A DNA stretch of 64,000 nucleotides from Halomonas alkalisoli (GCF_021412585.1 NZ_JAKCMI010000024.1:1-64000), one strand, 5' to 3'. Shown: positions 28,836 through 39,134, counted from the stretch's first letter. A program made the numbers and translations. The notes: generated by a model not told the origin, from the sequence alone.

Positions 28836-31012
28836 CACCACGCAATGCCCGCCCGCAACCCCAGGTCCTGCTGATGGTGCCTACCAGCGTGGGTGTCGGG
28901 CTGACATCGGCCAGCCTGGGCCTGATGCAGGCTCTCGATACCATCGGCCTCAAGGCCGGCTTCCTCAAGCCGTTTCGCCAGGACGAACTCAACGGCCCCG
29001 GGCCCGACCGTTCCACCGCCCTGGTCAGCAGTACCCTGGGGCTGGATGCGCCGCCACCCATGCCCCAGGCCGAGATGGAGCGGCTGCTGCGCCAGGACCG
29101 GCTCGATGTGCTCATGGAGCAGGTGATCGAGCTGCATGACCAGGCCATCGAGCGCCAGGCGGGAACGGCACCGGAACTGATCGTGGTGGAAGGGGTGGTG
29201 CCGACGGCTCACGGCACCTACGCCACCCAGCTCAACACCCACTTGGCCCACGCCCTCAATGCCCGCATCATCCTGGTGGGCAGCGGTGACACGGTCGAAC
29301 CTCGGGCCCTGGCCGAGCAGTTGGACATGCATGCCCAGGCCTTCGGCGGTATCGGCTCCGCTCGAACCCTGGGCTGCATCCTGATGCGCATGCCCAACCC
29401 GCCCGGCAGCGAAGCGCCGCCACTGCTCGCTCCCGGTGGCCGCATGCAGGTCGATGAGAGCCTGCTGGCCGAGCTGCGCCGTTATTCGCCTGCCCTGGCC
29501 ACCGACCGCTTCCACCTGATCGGCGTGGTGCCCTATAACGCCGCCCTGATCGCCCCGCGGGTCGTCGACGTGGCACGTGCCCTGAACGCGCGTTTCCTCA
29601 GTGAAGGCGACGCTGCCAACCGCCGGGTGCTCTCCACCAGCCTCTGCGCCCGTAGCGCCGCCAACGCCCTCCACGCCTTCCGACCCGGCAACCTCATCGT
29701 CACCTCGGGCGATCGTGACGACATCGTGCTCGCCTCGGCGCTGGCCACCATGAACGGCGTGCCCATGGCCGGGGTGCTGCTGACCAACGGCTACATGCCC
29801 AACGACAACATGATCGAGATGTGCCGTCCCGCCCTGAAGACCGGCATGCCCGTGCTGGCCGTGGATACCGACAGCTTCACCACGGCCAAGGACCTGGGGC
29901 GGATGGGCAATGACATTCCCATGGACGACCTGGAACGCGCCGAGCAGGTGACGCGCTTCGTGGCCGAGCACATCGACCTGCAGTGGCTGAAGGACCACCT
30001 GAGCCGAGGCTACGCCAGCCGGCTTTCGCCCTCGGCCTTCCGCTACCAGCTGGTCAAGCTCGCCCAGCAGGCGGACCGACGCATCGTCCTGCCCGAAGGC
30101 AGCGAACCGCGCACCGTGGAAGCCGCCGCCATCTGCCAACGGCGAGGGATCGCGCGCTGCGTGCTGCTGGCTCGTCGCGAGGAGGTCGAGGAGGTGGCGC
30201 GAAACCGCGGCATCGAGCTGCCGGAAGGACTGGAGATCATCGACCCGGAATCGATACGGTCCCGCTACGTCGCGCCCATGGTCGAACGGCGCGGTGGCAA
30301 GGTTAACGCGCTGACCGCCGAGGATCAGCTCCAGGACAACGTGGTGCTGGGCACCATGATGCTGCAGCTCGACGAGGTCGATGGCCTGGTCTCGGGCGCG
30401 ATTCATACCACCGCCAATACCGTGCGTCCGGCCTTCCAACTGATCAAGACCGCCACCGACTACCGCCAGGTATCGTCGATCTTCTTCATGCTACTGCCCG
30501 AGCAGGTGGTGGTCTATGGCGACTGCGCGGTCAATCCCGACCCCGACGCCGAGGCGCTGGCCGAGATTGCCATCCAGAGCGCCCGCTCCGCCCAGGCCTT
30601 CGGTATCGAGCCCCGGGTCGCCATGATCAGCTACTCCACCGGCGAGTCGGGCAGCGGCGTCGACGTGGAGAAGGTTCGCGAGGCCACCCGGCTGGCACGC
30701 CAGCAGGCGCCGGACCTGCTGATCGACGGGCCGCTGCAGTACGATGCCGCCGCCATCGAGAGCGTCGGCCGCCAGAAGGCGCCCGATTCACCGGTGGCCG
30801 GGCGCGCCACGGTGTTCGTCTTCCCCGACCTCAACACCGGCAACACCACCTACAAGGCGGTGCAACGCAGCGCCCGGGTGGTCAGCGTCGGCCCCATGCT
30901 GCAGGGCCTCAACAAGCCGGTGAACGACCTCTCCCGCGGCGCCCTGGTGGACGACATCGTCTATACCATCGCTCTGACGGCGATTCAGGCAGCGCAGCGG
31001 ATGAAACTCTAG
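28832..31012 (+). CDS. pta: Phosphate acetyltransferase
   Basis: Converts acetyl-CoA + Pi to acetyl phosphate; partner of AckA. The 726 residues match the long proteobacterial form: an N-terminal P-loop-like/BioD-related domain ([16 protein letters not shown] in place of a strict Walker A), a central DRTGG domain (about 220-330) and a C-terminal PTA_PTB catalytic domain (about 400-720; [39 protein letters not shown]). The TAG stop shares CTAG with the stop of the convergent thiO gene. Confidence 0.97.
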
Positions 31013-32166
31013 AGCAAGAAAGTCTCGCCATCCTCTGTTTCGCTACAACCCCGCTCCCGGAGGCGCTTCGACGGCTGGTAGGGAGCGGGGTCGATCCGGG
31101 TGGGTCGACCCAATAGCTGGTCGACCAGCAGTCGTGTCGCCGCTGGCGCCAGCACCAGGCCGTTGCGGTAGTGCCCGGCGTTGACATGGAGCCCCTCGAT
31201 GCCGGGCACCGCACCAATGAACGGAATGCCATCCGGCGCCGCGGGCCGGAGCCCGGCCCAGTGGTGCTCGATCTCGCACTCGGCCAGTGCCGGCAACATG
31301 GCGATGGCGCTTTGTCGCAGCGACTCCCGCGCCGCCTCGGTGGGGCGTTTGTCGAAATCCGCCTGTTCCAGAGTCGAGCCGACAAGCACACGGCCGTCGG
31401 CGCGCGGTATCAGATAGCGCCCATCGGCCAGCACCACGCGCTCCAGCAGCTGCCTGCCACCGGGCATCGGCGGCGTACGGAACAGCATCATCTGGCCCTT
31501 CACGGGCCGCACAGGTAGCGCGACCCCGATGCTACCCAGCAGGACCCCGCTCCAGGCACCGCCGCACACAATCACCTGCCCTGCCGTGATACGTCCCAGG
31601 GATGTATCCACCCCTGTTACACGCCCCTCTTCCATGCACAGTGCTTCGACCGATGCCCCCTCCTGCAGGGTAACGCCGGGCAACGACATGAGATGGGCTC
31701 GCAGTGCCTGACAGAGCCGTGGGTTGCGGACACTGCCCAGGGTCGGCATCCAAAGGCCACTGGGCACGCCTGCCGCCAACCAAGGCTCCTTGCGGTAGAT
31801 GAATGCCGCATCGACGACCTCAAGCGGCTTGTTGGCACGTTTCGCCCACTCGAACGCCCTGTCGCCGTCGTCGACCCGCAGGTAGAGCAGCCCCTTCTGG
31901 CGATACTCGGCATCGATACCCGTCGCCTCCAGCAGCTGTGCCGTCAGCGCGGCGTACTCGTCCTCGGCCTGCCGCGCCAGGTTGGAAACCGGCTCGCTAT
32001 AGCGCCAGGGGTAGAGGGGCGAGACGATACCTCCTCCGGCCCATGACGCCTCCTGCCCGCACTTTCCTCGCTCCACCAGGGTGACGGTACGCCCGGCTGA
32101 AGCCAGCTGCCAGGCGGTCATCATGCCGATGACGCCCCCACCGATAATCAGAAAGTCTTTCACCAT
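31009..32166 (-). CDS. thiO: Glycine oxidase ThiO-like FAD-dependent amine oxidase
   Basis: FAD-dependent D-amino-acid/glycine oxidase family, 385 residues. The dinucleotide-binding motif is FLIIGGGVIGMMTAWQLA with VERG at the second strand; GGGIVSPLYPWRY and HWAGLRPAAPDGIPFIG fit ThiO. In gammaproteobacteria ThiO makes iminoglycine for thiazole synthesis, replacing ThiH. No thiS, thiG or thiE lies next to it and no TPP riboswitch precedes it, so another amine-oxidase role is possible. Its stop codon overlaps that of pta by three bases; no terminator is seen between these convergent genes. Confidence 0.82.
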   Translation of the reverse strand: MVKDFLIIGGGVIGMMTAWQLASAGRTVTLVERGKCGQEASWAGGGIVSPLYPWRYSEPVSNLARQAEDEYAALTAQLLEATGIDAEYRQKGLLYLRVDDGDRAFEWAKRANKPLEVVDAAFIYRKEPWLAAGVPSGLWMPTLGSVRNPRLCQALRAHLMSLPGVTLQEGASVEALCMEEGRVTGVDTSLGRITAGQVIVCGGAWSGVLLGSIGVALPVRPVKGQMMLFRTPPMPGGRQLLERVVLADGRYLIPRADGRVLVGSTLEQADFDKRPTEAARESLRQSAIAMLPALAECEIEHHWAGLRPAAPDGIPFIGAVPGIEGLHVNAGHYRNGLVLAPAATRLLVDQLLGRPTRIDPAPYQPSKRLRERGCSETEDGETFLL

Positions 32167-32306
32167 GACCCCTTAAGTCGTGAAGCCGAGTACCAAACCA
32201 GCGGCCCGGCCGGCATCGCCATCCCACCTGCCGCCATAGCTTACCTTGCCAGCTTCCCTGTCGTCTTCAGCACATGCGTCTCAGCACATACGCTCCAAAC
32301 GCGATA

Positions 32307-32326
32307 CGCCCCGCGAAGGCGGGGCG
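32307..32326 (-). terminator. GC-rich hairpin after the ABC transporter operon
   Basis: CGCCCCGC-GAAG-GCGGGGCG-type stem-loop about 35 bp past the last permease stop on the minus strand. No T tract follows; likely a weak or rho-aided terminator. Confidence 0.45.
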
Positions 32327-32361
32327 CAGAGGGTGGTGCAACAAAATCTGAGACTCGCTGT

Positions 32362-33189
32362 TCAGGCCGCCCCTTTCAACCGCTCGCTGCGCCGACGCAA
32401 CAGCTCCATGGTCACCAGCAGCAGGGTCGACATCAGGATCAGGATGGTGGCCATGGCGGCGATGGCCGGGCTGATGTTCTCGCGAATGCCGGAGAACATC
32501 TGGATCGGCAGGGTGCGCTCGGTGGGGCTGGCGATGAACAGTGCCACCACTACCTCATCGAACGACGTGGCAAAGGCGAACAGGCCGCCGGACACCACCC
32601 CGGGCACGATCTGCGGTAGTACCACGGTGAAGAAGACCCGCAGCGGGTTGGCGCCGAGACTGGCGCCGGCCCGCACCTGGTTGAAGTCGAACCCCTGCAG
32701 GGTAGCGTTCACGGTAATCACAACGAAGGGAACACCCAGCACGGTATGGGCCAGGACCAGGCCGGCATAGGAGTTGAGCAGGCCCACCTGGGCGAAGAAG
32801 AAGTACATCCCCACCGCCACGATCACCAGCGGCACCACCATGGGGGAGATGAGCAGCGCAATGATCAGCCCCTTGCCGGGGAAATCGGCCCGATTGAGCC
32901 CTACCGCGGCCAGGGTGCCGAAGGTCATCGCCAGCAGGGTCGCCAATGGTGCCACGATCAGGCTGTTCTTCAACGCGTCCATCCAGGGGCCGGATGGATT
33001 GAAGATGGCCTCATACCAACGCAGTGAGAACCCCGGCAGCGGATAGGTCAGGAAGGAGCTGCTGCTGAACGATAGCGGAATGATCACCAGCACCGGGGTG
33101 ATCAGAAACAACAGGACCAGGCCGCAGAATCCGCGGAAGAACCAGAACCAGACCTTTTCTATCGGCGATGCATAGGGCGGCAGAGCCAT
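32362..33189 (-). CDS. ABC transporter permease, PotC-like
   Basis: A 275-residue inner-membrane permease with six helices. The EAA motif region GASLGANPLRVFFTVVLPQIVPG is intact, and SLRWYEAIF near the N terminus is typical of the spermidine/putrescine PotC/YdcV group. It is the last gene of a minus-strand operon ATPase - binding protein - permease - permease. AGGAGAAGAATA precedes the ATG; the upstream permease stop is 19 bp away. Confidence 0.9.
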   Translation of the reverse strand: MALPPYASPIEKVWFWFFRGFCGLVLLFLITPVLVIIPLSFSSSSFLTYPLPGFSLRWYEAIFNPSGPWMDALKNSLIVAPLATLLAMTFGTLAAVGLNRADFPGKGLIIALLISPMVVPLVIVAVGMYFFFAQVGLLNSYAGLVLAHTVLGVPFVVITVNATLQGFDFNQVRAGASLGANPLRVFFTVVLPQIVPGVVSGGLFAFATSFDEVVVALFIASPTERTLPIQMFSGIRENISPAIAAMATILILMSTLLLVTMELLRRRSERLKGAA

Positions 33190-33208
33190 TATTCTTCTCC
33201 TGAGCGGT

Positions 33209-34468
33209 TCAGTGCCTGATCATCTGCTTGCGGTTCACCAGGCGGTGGTAAACCAGGTAGAGCATCAGCGTTACCACCAGCAGGATGCTGCCAAGTGCCG
33301 CTGCCATACCCCAGTTATTGGTGCTGTTGGTGTAATAGGCCACGTAGTAGCTGACCATCTGGTCCGCCGGTCCGCCTACCAGGGCCGGAGTGATGTAGTA
33401 GCCCAGCGCCATGATGAAGACGAGGATCGTGCCTGCCGCGATGCCGGAAATCGTCTGGGGAACATAGACCTGCCAGAAGGCGGCGAAGGGATGCGCGCCC
33501 AGCGATACGGCGGCGCGCTGGTAGCTGGGCGAGATGCCCTTCATCACGCTGTAGAGCGGCAGCACCATGAACGGCAGCAGGATATGCACCATGGCGAAGA
33601 AGACGCCGATGCGGTTGAACACCAGCTGTAGCGGAGAGTCGATTACGCCCGTGGCCATCAGTGACTGGTTTACCAGGCCATTGGACTGCAACAGGATGAT
33701 CCAGGCCGCGGTGCGCACCAGCAGCGACGTCCAGAACGGCAATAACACCAGTATCATCAGCAAGTTACTGGTTTTCGCCGGCAGCGTGGCCAGCAGGTAG
33801 GCCAGCGGAAAACCCAGTGCGAGGCAGATCAGCGTGACGCCTCCGGCGATCACCAGGGTACGCTGGAATACCGCCTGATAGAGACGGTCGCCTTCACCGA
33901 TACGTTGAATCTGGCCGGTGTCGCCGCGCTCGAGATCCACCGACGCCAGCAGATAGCGGTCCGTGGTCGGCGGTGCCGCGCGCTGGATACCCAGCCAGGT
34001 GGCTGTTTCGCCCCAGGCCTCATCGATCTCGACCAGGGTGGCCGTCCAATTGCCATCGGCATCGAGACTCGCAGGCAGGCCTCGCAACGTGCGCATCAGC
34101 AGGCTGCGGTACTGGGTATCCTCATAGTTGAGGCGGCGCCCGATGCGCCCCAGCCCACCCCCCTGGCGCGAATCACGCAGCTCGGCGGCGAAGGCAGCCA
34201 TGGTGGACTCATCGGGCAGTCCGGTACCGTCCCACCGCTGCAAACCGGCCGTGGTAAGCGGCATGACCGATTCCAGCTCGGTGTTGTCGACGCTACGCCA
34301 CAGCATGCTGCCGATGGGCACGACGAAAACGACAATGAGAAACAGCGCCAGCGGTGCTACCAGCCCGAATGCCTTCCATTTGCGCAGCCGCTCGGCGCGT
34401 CGCAGCTGCGCCTTGAGCGTACCCGCCGGCCTGGGCGGCGGCTGCGAAGCCGCAATGGTCGTGGTCAT
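33209..34468 (-). CDS. ABC transporter permease, PotB-like, with large periplasmic insertion
   Basis: A 419-residue permease, about 130 longer than PotB. After the first helix (LVAPLALFLIVVFVVPIGSMLW, ~residue 35-56) there is a hydrophilic stretch of roughly 130 residues before the remaining helices start near residue 205 (TLVIAGGVTLICLALGFPLAYLLA). The EAA loop AAVSLGAHPFAAFWQVYVPQTISGI is intact. The insertion would be periplasmic and next to the binding-protein docking face. GGGAGAAGGCC precedes the ATG. Confidence 0.88.
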   Translation of the reverse strand: MTTTIAASQPPPRPAGTLKAQLRRAERLRKWKAFGLVAPLALFLIVVFVVPIGSMLWRSVDNTELESVMPLTTAGLQRWDGTGLPDESTMAAFAAELRDSRQGGGLGRIGRRLNYEDTQYRSLLMRTLRGLPASLDADGNWTATLVEIDEAWGETATWLGIQRAAPPTTDRYLLASVDLERGDTGQIQRIGEGDRLYQAVFQRTLVIAGGVTLICLALGFPLAYLLATLPAKTSNLLMILVLLPFWTSLLVRTAAWIILLQSNGLVNQSLMATGVIDSPLQLVFNRIGVFFAMVHILLPFMVLPLYSVMKGISPSYQRAAVSLGAHPFAAFWQVYVPQTISGIAAGTILVFIMALGYYITPALVGGPADQMVSYYVAYYTNSTNNWGMAAALGSILLVVTLMLYLVYHRLVNRKQMIRH

Positions 34469-34567
34469 GGCCTTCTCCCACTGATGACGACCGGCGTGAC
34501 CCAGCGAGCCGGGTCACACCACAGGAAACGGGGCAGCGGCCGGGAAGCCGCTGCCGACGTCGTGGGA

Positions 34568-35629
34568 TCAGCGCGCCGCCCAGGCGTTGAAGCGCTGTTC
34601 CAGTTCCTCGCCGTAATCGACCCAGAAGCCGGTATCCACGGCCAGTGCACCTGCCATATTCTCTTCATGGGTTGGCATGCGCCGCGCCTGCTCCTCATCG
34701 AGCTGGGCGATGGCATCCGGATGCACCGGCCCGTAGGGAATCTGACTGGAGTAGGCGGCCTGGTTCTCGGGCTGGCTGGCGAAGGCGATGAAGTCGTAGG
34801 CTTCGTCGACATACTCGCTGCCCGACACGATGGCCCAGTAATCCAGGTCGTAGATACTCTCGTTCCAGACGATCTCCAGGTTGCTGCCCTCTTCCTGAGC
34901 CGCGGCGATGCGCCCATTGTAGGAAGAGGTCATGACCACGTCACCGGCAACCAGCCACTGGGGCGGCTGCGCACCCGCTTCCCACCACTGGATGTGCTCC
35001 TTGATCTCATCGAGCTTGGCAAAGGCGCGGTCGACGCCTTCCGGCGATTCGAGCACCTCGTAGACCTCATCGGCAGGCACGCCGTCGGCCATCAGCGCGA
35101 ACTCCAGGGTGTACTTGGCGCCGCGACGCAGGCCACGGGTGCCGGGAAACTGCTCCACATCCCAGAAATCGGCCCAGGAGGTCGGCGGCGTGTCCAGAGC
35201 GTCGGCATCGTAGGCCAGTACCGTGGACCAGACGAAGGTACCGACACCGCACTCATCGAATGCCGAGTCGATCAGCTCGTTACCCAGGCCCAGCCGGCCC
35301 CAGTCGATGGGCTCGAACAGCCCCTCGAAACAGCCGCGGACCAGCTCGGGAGACTCCATCTCCACAAGGTCCCAACTGACGTTGCCGGTCTCGACCATGG
35401 CACGGATCCGCGACAGCTCACCGTTGTAGTCGCCCGGCGTGAGGTTGATGCCCGTGCTCTCCTGGAAGGGGCCGTAATAGGCCTGCTGCATGGCGTCACC
35501 GGACGCACCGCCAAAGGAGATGACGGTCAATGCCTGGGCACCGCTGGAAACGGCCAGCCCCGCCGTCAGCAGGCTGCCGATGGCGACGCTGCGGCCAAGA
35601 CGCGAAAGTGGGAAACGGCTGTGAGTCAT
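34568..35629 (-). CDS. PotD-like periplasmic substrate-binding protein
   Basis: A 353-residue extracellular solute-binding protein. The signal peptide is at residues 1-33, cleavage near SGAQA. The mature fold is the spermidine/putrescine-type cluster (VISFGGASGDAMQQAYYGPFQESTGI; WDLVEMESPELVRGC; AIVSGSEYVDEAYDFIAFASQPENQAAY). An MTSSYNGR segment faces the ligand in relatives. The substrate may be a polyamine or another cationic or amino compound; sequence alone cannot decide. GGGAGAAAGAT precedes the ATG. Confidence 0.88.
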   Translation of the reverse strand: MTHSRFPLSRLGRSVAIGSLLTAGLAVSSGAQALTVISFGGASGDAMQQAYYGPFQESTGINLTPGDYNGELSRIRAMVETGNVSWDLVEMESPELVRGCFEGLFEPIDWGRLGLGNELIDSAFDECGVGTFVWSTVLAYDADALDTPPTSWADFWDVEQFPGTRGLRRGAKYTLEFALMADGVPADEVYEVLESPEGVDRAFAKLDEIKEHIQWWEAGAQPPQWLVAGDVVMTSSYNGRIAAAQEEGSNLEIVWNESIYDLDYWAIVSGSEYVDEAYDFIAFASQPENQAAYSSQIPYGPVHPDAIAQLDEEQARRMPTHEENMAGALAVDTGFWVDYGEELEQRFNAWAAR

Positions 35630-35768
35630 ATCTTTCTCCCGGTCACTGAGACCTTTTTTGTTGATATGGAACGTTGCTGATATGGAACGCTGTTGCTATG
35701 AAACGCTGTTGCTGCATCTTGCCCGTCCGGCATAGCCTCTGGCCGTGCAGGCGGCTCTCTGGATACGT

Positions 35769-36887
35769 TCAGGAGGCGTTCAGCGCGCGAACGTCCTCGT
35801 CCCGCCAGCCGAGCTCCACCACATCGCCCGACTGCATGCTGCTGGTGAACTCATCCACGGGGACGCGGGCCACGAAGTCGTCGTTGCCGGCGAGTTCACA
35901 GCGCACCCGCATGTGATCCCCGAGGTAGATGAACTCCCGCACACGCGCCTGCAAGCGGTTGGGCAACTGCCGTGACGCGCCATTGAGCTTGATGCGCTCG
36001 GGGCGAATCGACAGCCGAGTGGCATCGCCTGCCCCCAGGTTGGGACCGAGCAGCGCACCGGTATTCAGGCCCCCACCGAAGCTGACCCGGCATTGGCGAC
36101 CTTCCACGGACTCGATGCGGCCGGGCAGGGTATTGTTTTCGCCAATGAACTGGGCAACGAAGGCATTGGCCGGGTATTCGTAGAGATTGCTCGGGGTGTC
36201 GATCTGCTGGATGATCCCGTCGTCGAAGACCGCCACCCGATCCGACATGGTCAGTGCCTCGCCCTGATCATGGGTGACGAACACTACCGTCAGCCCCAAC
36301 TGCTCATGAAGCTGCTTGATCTCCAGCTGCATGTGCTCGCGCAACTGCTTGTCGAGTGCACCGAGGGGCTCATCCATCAGTATCAACTGCGGCTCGAAGA
36401 CCAGGGCGCGGGCCAGGGCGACCCGCTGCTGCTGTCCACCGGAAAGCTGTGTCGGTCGTCGTCGGGCGAATTCGCCCAGCTTGATCATATCCAGTATCTC
36501 GGCCACCTTGCGGTCGGCCTCGGCGGCGGGCATCTTGCGTGTCTTGAGCGGGTAGCGGATGTTCTCTTCCACCGTCATGTGGGGAAAGAGCGCATAGTTC
36601 TGGAATACCATGCCGAAGTTGCGCTTGTGGGGAGGCACGCTGTTGAGGCGCTGGGTGCCCAGGTAGATATCCCCATTGGTAGGCACCTCGAAGCCGGCGA
36701 GCATCATCAGGCAGGTTGTCTTGCCGGAACCGGAAGGACCCAGCAGGGTAACGAACTCCCCCTGGTGGATGGTGAGGTTGAGATCCTTCACCACCAGGTT
36801 CTCGCCATCGAAGGTCTTCTGTACCGCATCGAAGCGAACCAGGGGCGGCGCTGGGTGGGAGGGTTCGCTGGTATTATTGTTTGGCAT
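35769..36887 (-). CDS. PotA-like ABC transporter ATP-binding protein
   Basis: ATPase subunit of about 372 residues. Walker A GPSGSGKTT, Q-loop FQNYALFPHMT, signature LSGGQQQRVALARAL, Walker B LILMDEPLGALD and switch His in FVTHDQGEAL are all intact, followed by a C-terminal TOBE domain (about 290-370). The ATG at 36887 is preferred to one 13 codons upstream because the family core begins soon after. First gene of the operon; a possible promoter lies about 75 bp upstream. Confidence 0.92.
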   Translation of the reverse strand: MPNNNTSEPSHPAPPLVRFDAVQKTFDGENLVVKDLNLTIHQGEFVTLLGPSGSGKTTCLMMLAGFEVPTNGDIYLGTQRLNSVPPHKRNFGMVFQNYALFPHMTVEENIRYPLKTRKMPAAEADRKVAEILDMIKLGEFARRRPTQLSGGQQQRVALARALVFEPQLILMDEPLGALDKQLREHMQLEIKQLHEQLGLTVVFVTHDQGEALTMSDRVAVFDDGIIQQIDTPSNLYEYPANAFVAQFIGENNTLPGRIESVEGRQCRVSFGGGLNTGALLGPNLGAGDATRLSIRPERIKLNGASRQLPNRLQARVREFIYLGDHMRVRCELAGNDDFVARVPVDEFTSSMQSGDVVELGWRDEDVRALNAS

Positions 36888-36961
36888 GGTTTCACCCGCA
36901 GTTAGAAATGGGTGCTGCGACGTCAATAATTACAGACGTTCACACAAAATATCCACATTCC

Positions 36962-36990
36962 AAGCTATGCATCTGCCAAGCTCACGTCAA
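36962..36990 (-). promoter_or_regulatory. Possible sigma-70 promoter of the PotADBC-like operon
   Basis: Minus-strand TTGACG (36985-36990) and TAGCTT (36962-36967) with 17-bp spacing in an AT-rich upstream region. The -10 box is a poor match, so this is tentative. Confidence 0.35.
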
Positions 36991-37172
36991 GTATATTCCA
37001 CATTTTCTTTAGCCGTAGACCCTTTTCGACCACCTGACTCGTCCATGCAACGCTACGGAAAACTCCCCGGTCGAGAGCTGCCGGATGGGGGGCGGAACAA
37101 AGGGCCCTTTCCCACGTGCGTCCGCTAGCCTAGAGTGGAGTCATGTTACGCAGTAAATCAGGAGGCTAGCCC

Positions 37173-37775
37173 ATGACGGCTCAAGACCGACCCTCGGTCA
37201 TGGCAGGGACCGAGCGACGCGCTCAGCTCTCGCTATTCGCTCGCAACTTCTTCAAGCACCCCCGGATGCTGGGCTCCATCATTCCCAGCTCACCGTACCT
37301 GGTCCGGCGGCTGCTCGAACCGGTCGACTGGGAGCGCGCTCGCGTCATCGTCGAGTACGGTCCCGGGGTCGGCACGATCACAAGGGAGATCCTGAGCCGC
37401 CTGCACCCGGAGGCGACACTGGTGGTCATAGAGACCAACGAGGAGTTCGTCGACTTCCTGCAGCGCTCCATACTCGATCCACGCCTGCAGATAATCAGCG
37501 GCTCCGCCGAGACGATTCAGGCCGAACTCGAACGACTCGGCCTGCCCGCCGCCGACTACGTGGTGGCGGGCATTCCCTTCAGCACCATGCCGGCGGAGAT
37601 TCGCGAACGCATCCTCGAGGGCAGCCGGAAAGCGCTGCTGCCGGAGGGCGCCATGCTGGTCTACCAGTTTTCACCCAAGGTCCTGCCCGACCTGCGTCAG
37701 GTCTTTTCCGCCGTGGAATGCGGCTTCGAGCCCATCAACATTCCCCCGGCGAAAGTCTATTTCTGCCGCCCCTGA
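37173..37775 (+). CDS. PmtA/KsgA-like phospholipid or rRNA adenine N-methyltransferase
   Basis: A 200-residue class I methyltransferase. The SAM motif I is VEYGPGVGTITREIL, followed by VVIETNEEFV; a motif-IV-like VAGIPFSTMP sits where N-methyltransferases have NPPF/NLPY. FFKHPRMLGSIIPSS near the N terminus is characteristic of bacterial PmtA-type phosphatidylethanolamine N-methyltransferases. It probably acts on membrane lipids. AGGAGG precedes the ATG. Monocistronic. Confidence 0.8.
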   Translation: MTAQDRPSVMAGTERRAQLSLFARNFFKHPRMLGSIIPSSPYLVRRLLEPVDWERARVIVEYGPGVGTITREILSRLHPEATLVVIETNEEFVDFLQRSILDPRLQIISGSAETIQAELERLGLPAADYVVAGIPFSTMPAEIRERILEGSRKALLPEGAMLVYQFSPKVLPDLRQVFSAVECGFEPINIPPAKVYFCRP

Positions 37776-37947
37776 CCCGGCCTCACACCGGGGCGGCATG
37801 CGAATGCACGTCCCGGCCAGGTACCCCCTGCCCATGCACGACGGATCACCCTAGGCTCTGTCCGAAAACTGGTTCAGGGTGTTCAATGGGAATATCCTCT
37901 AGGGATTGCATACCCGCACGACCCGAACTGTACACAGGGAGAAAGAA

Positions 37948-39072
37948 ATGCCCGGCCTGCTGCCCGATGTCGACCCCGATGGCCTGCTCGAGTACTCGGT
38001 GGTCTATACCGACCGTTCACTGAACCACATGTCCCAGCGCTTTCAGGGCGTGATGCGGGATATTTCCACTACCCTCAAGCAGGTCTACCAGGCGCATAGC
38101 GCCGTGATCGTGCCCGGCAGCGGCACCTTCGGCATGGAGGCCGCGGCACGGCAGTTCGCCACCGGCAAGCACTGCCTGGTGATCCGCAACGGTCAGTTCA
38201 GCTACCGCTGGTCACAGATCCTCGAAATGGGCGCCATTCCGGACTCCATCACGGTGCTCAAGGCACGCCGAGTGGACCCGGCCGATCCCATGTCACCCTT
38301 TTCCCCGGCGCCTATCGAAGAGGTCGAACGCACCATCCAGGAAGAGCGCCCTGCCGTCGTCTTCGCCCCCCATGTCGAGACCTCCGCCGGTATCCTGCTG
38401 CCCGATGACTATCTCAAGCGCATCGCAGCCGCCGTTCATGCGGTGGGCGGACTCTTCGTCCTCGACTGCATCGCCTCCGGCACGCTCTGGGTGGACATGC
38501 GCGAGATCGGCGTCGACGTGCTGCTGAGCGCGCCGCAGAAGGGATGGAGCGGCCTGCCCTGCTGCGGCATGGTCATGCTCTCCGAGCTGGCCCGAGAGCG
38601 GATCGAGGAGACCACCAGCACCAGCTTTGCCTGTGACCTGCGCAAATGGCTCACCATCATGGAGACCTACGAAAACGGCGGCCACGCCTACCACGCCACC
38701 ATGCCCACCGACGGCCTGGCACGGCTGCGCGACATCATGGCGGAGACGGCTGCCTATGGCTTCGACAAGGTCCGCGAAGAGCAATGGGCGCTGGGCGAGG
38801 GTGTGCGCTCGTTGATGGCCAAGTACGGCTACCGCAGCGTGGCGGCTCCCGGGTTCGAAGCGCCCGGCGTCGTGGTCTACTACACCCGTGACCCGGGTAT
38901 CGTCGGCAAGTTTGCCGCCGCCGGAGTCCAGGTGGCGGGCGGGGTGCCGCTGATGTGCGACGAAGGAGAGGGCTATCAAGCCTTTCGTATCGGCCTGTTC
39001 GGCCTGGACAAGCTGCACCATCTCGAGCGCAGCCTGGCCAGCCTGGAAGCTGCACTCCGGCAGGTCGACTGA
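37948..39072 (+). CDS. Class V PLP-dependent aminotransferase
   Basis: About 374 residues, fold type I, class V family (alanine/serine-glyoxylate aminotransferase group). The PLP lysine is in LLSAPQKGWSGLPC, preceded by FVLDCIASGTLWVDM where the Asp contacts the cofactor ring nitrogen. VPGSGTFGMEAAARQF and VFAPHVETSAGIL are family blocks. The start at 37948 is preceded by AGGGAGAAAG; the frame is open 14 codons further. Substrates unknown. Confidence 0.88.
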   Translation: MPGLLPDVDPDGLLEYSVVYTDRSLNHMSQRFQGVMRDISTTLKQVYQAHSAVIVPGSGTFGMEAAARQFATGKHCLVIRNGQFSYRWSQILEMGAIPDSITVLKARRVDPADPMSPFSPAPIEEVERTIQEERPAVVFAPHVETSAGILLPDDYLKRIAAAVHAVGGLFVLDCIASGTLWVDMREIGVDVLLSAPQKGWSGLPCCGMVMLSELARERIEETTSTSFACDLRKWLTIMETYENGGHAYHATMPTDGLARLRDIMAETAAYGFDKVREEQWALGEGVRSLMAKYGYRSVAAPGFEAPGVVVYYTRDPGIVGKFAAAGVQVAGGVPLMCDEGEGYQAFRIGLFGLDKLHHLERSLASLEAALRQVD

Positions 39073-39110
39073 CGGACACAGGCGACGATGAATTGAATGG
39101 ATGAATCGAA

Positions 39111-39134
39111 CGGGGCGGCCATGAGGCCGCCCCG
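39111..39134. terminator. Bidirectional hairpin between convergent genes
   Basis: Perfect 10-bp stem CGGGGCGGCC/GGCCGCCCCG with loop ATGA, followed on the plus strand by CTTGTT. Serves the aminotransferase gene and possibly the CBS-BON gene. Confidence 0.7.
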
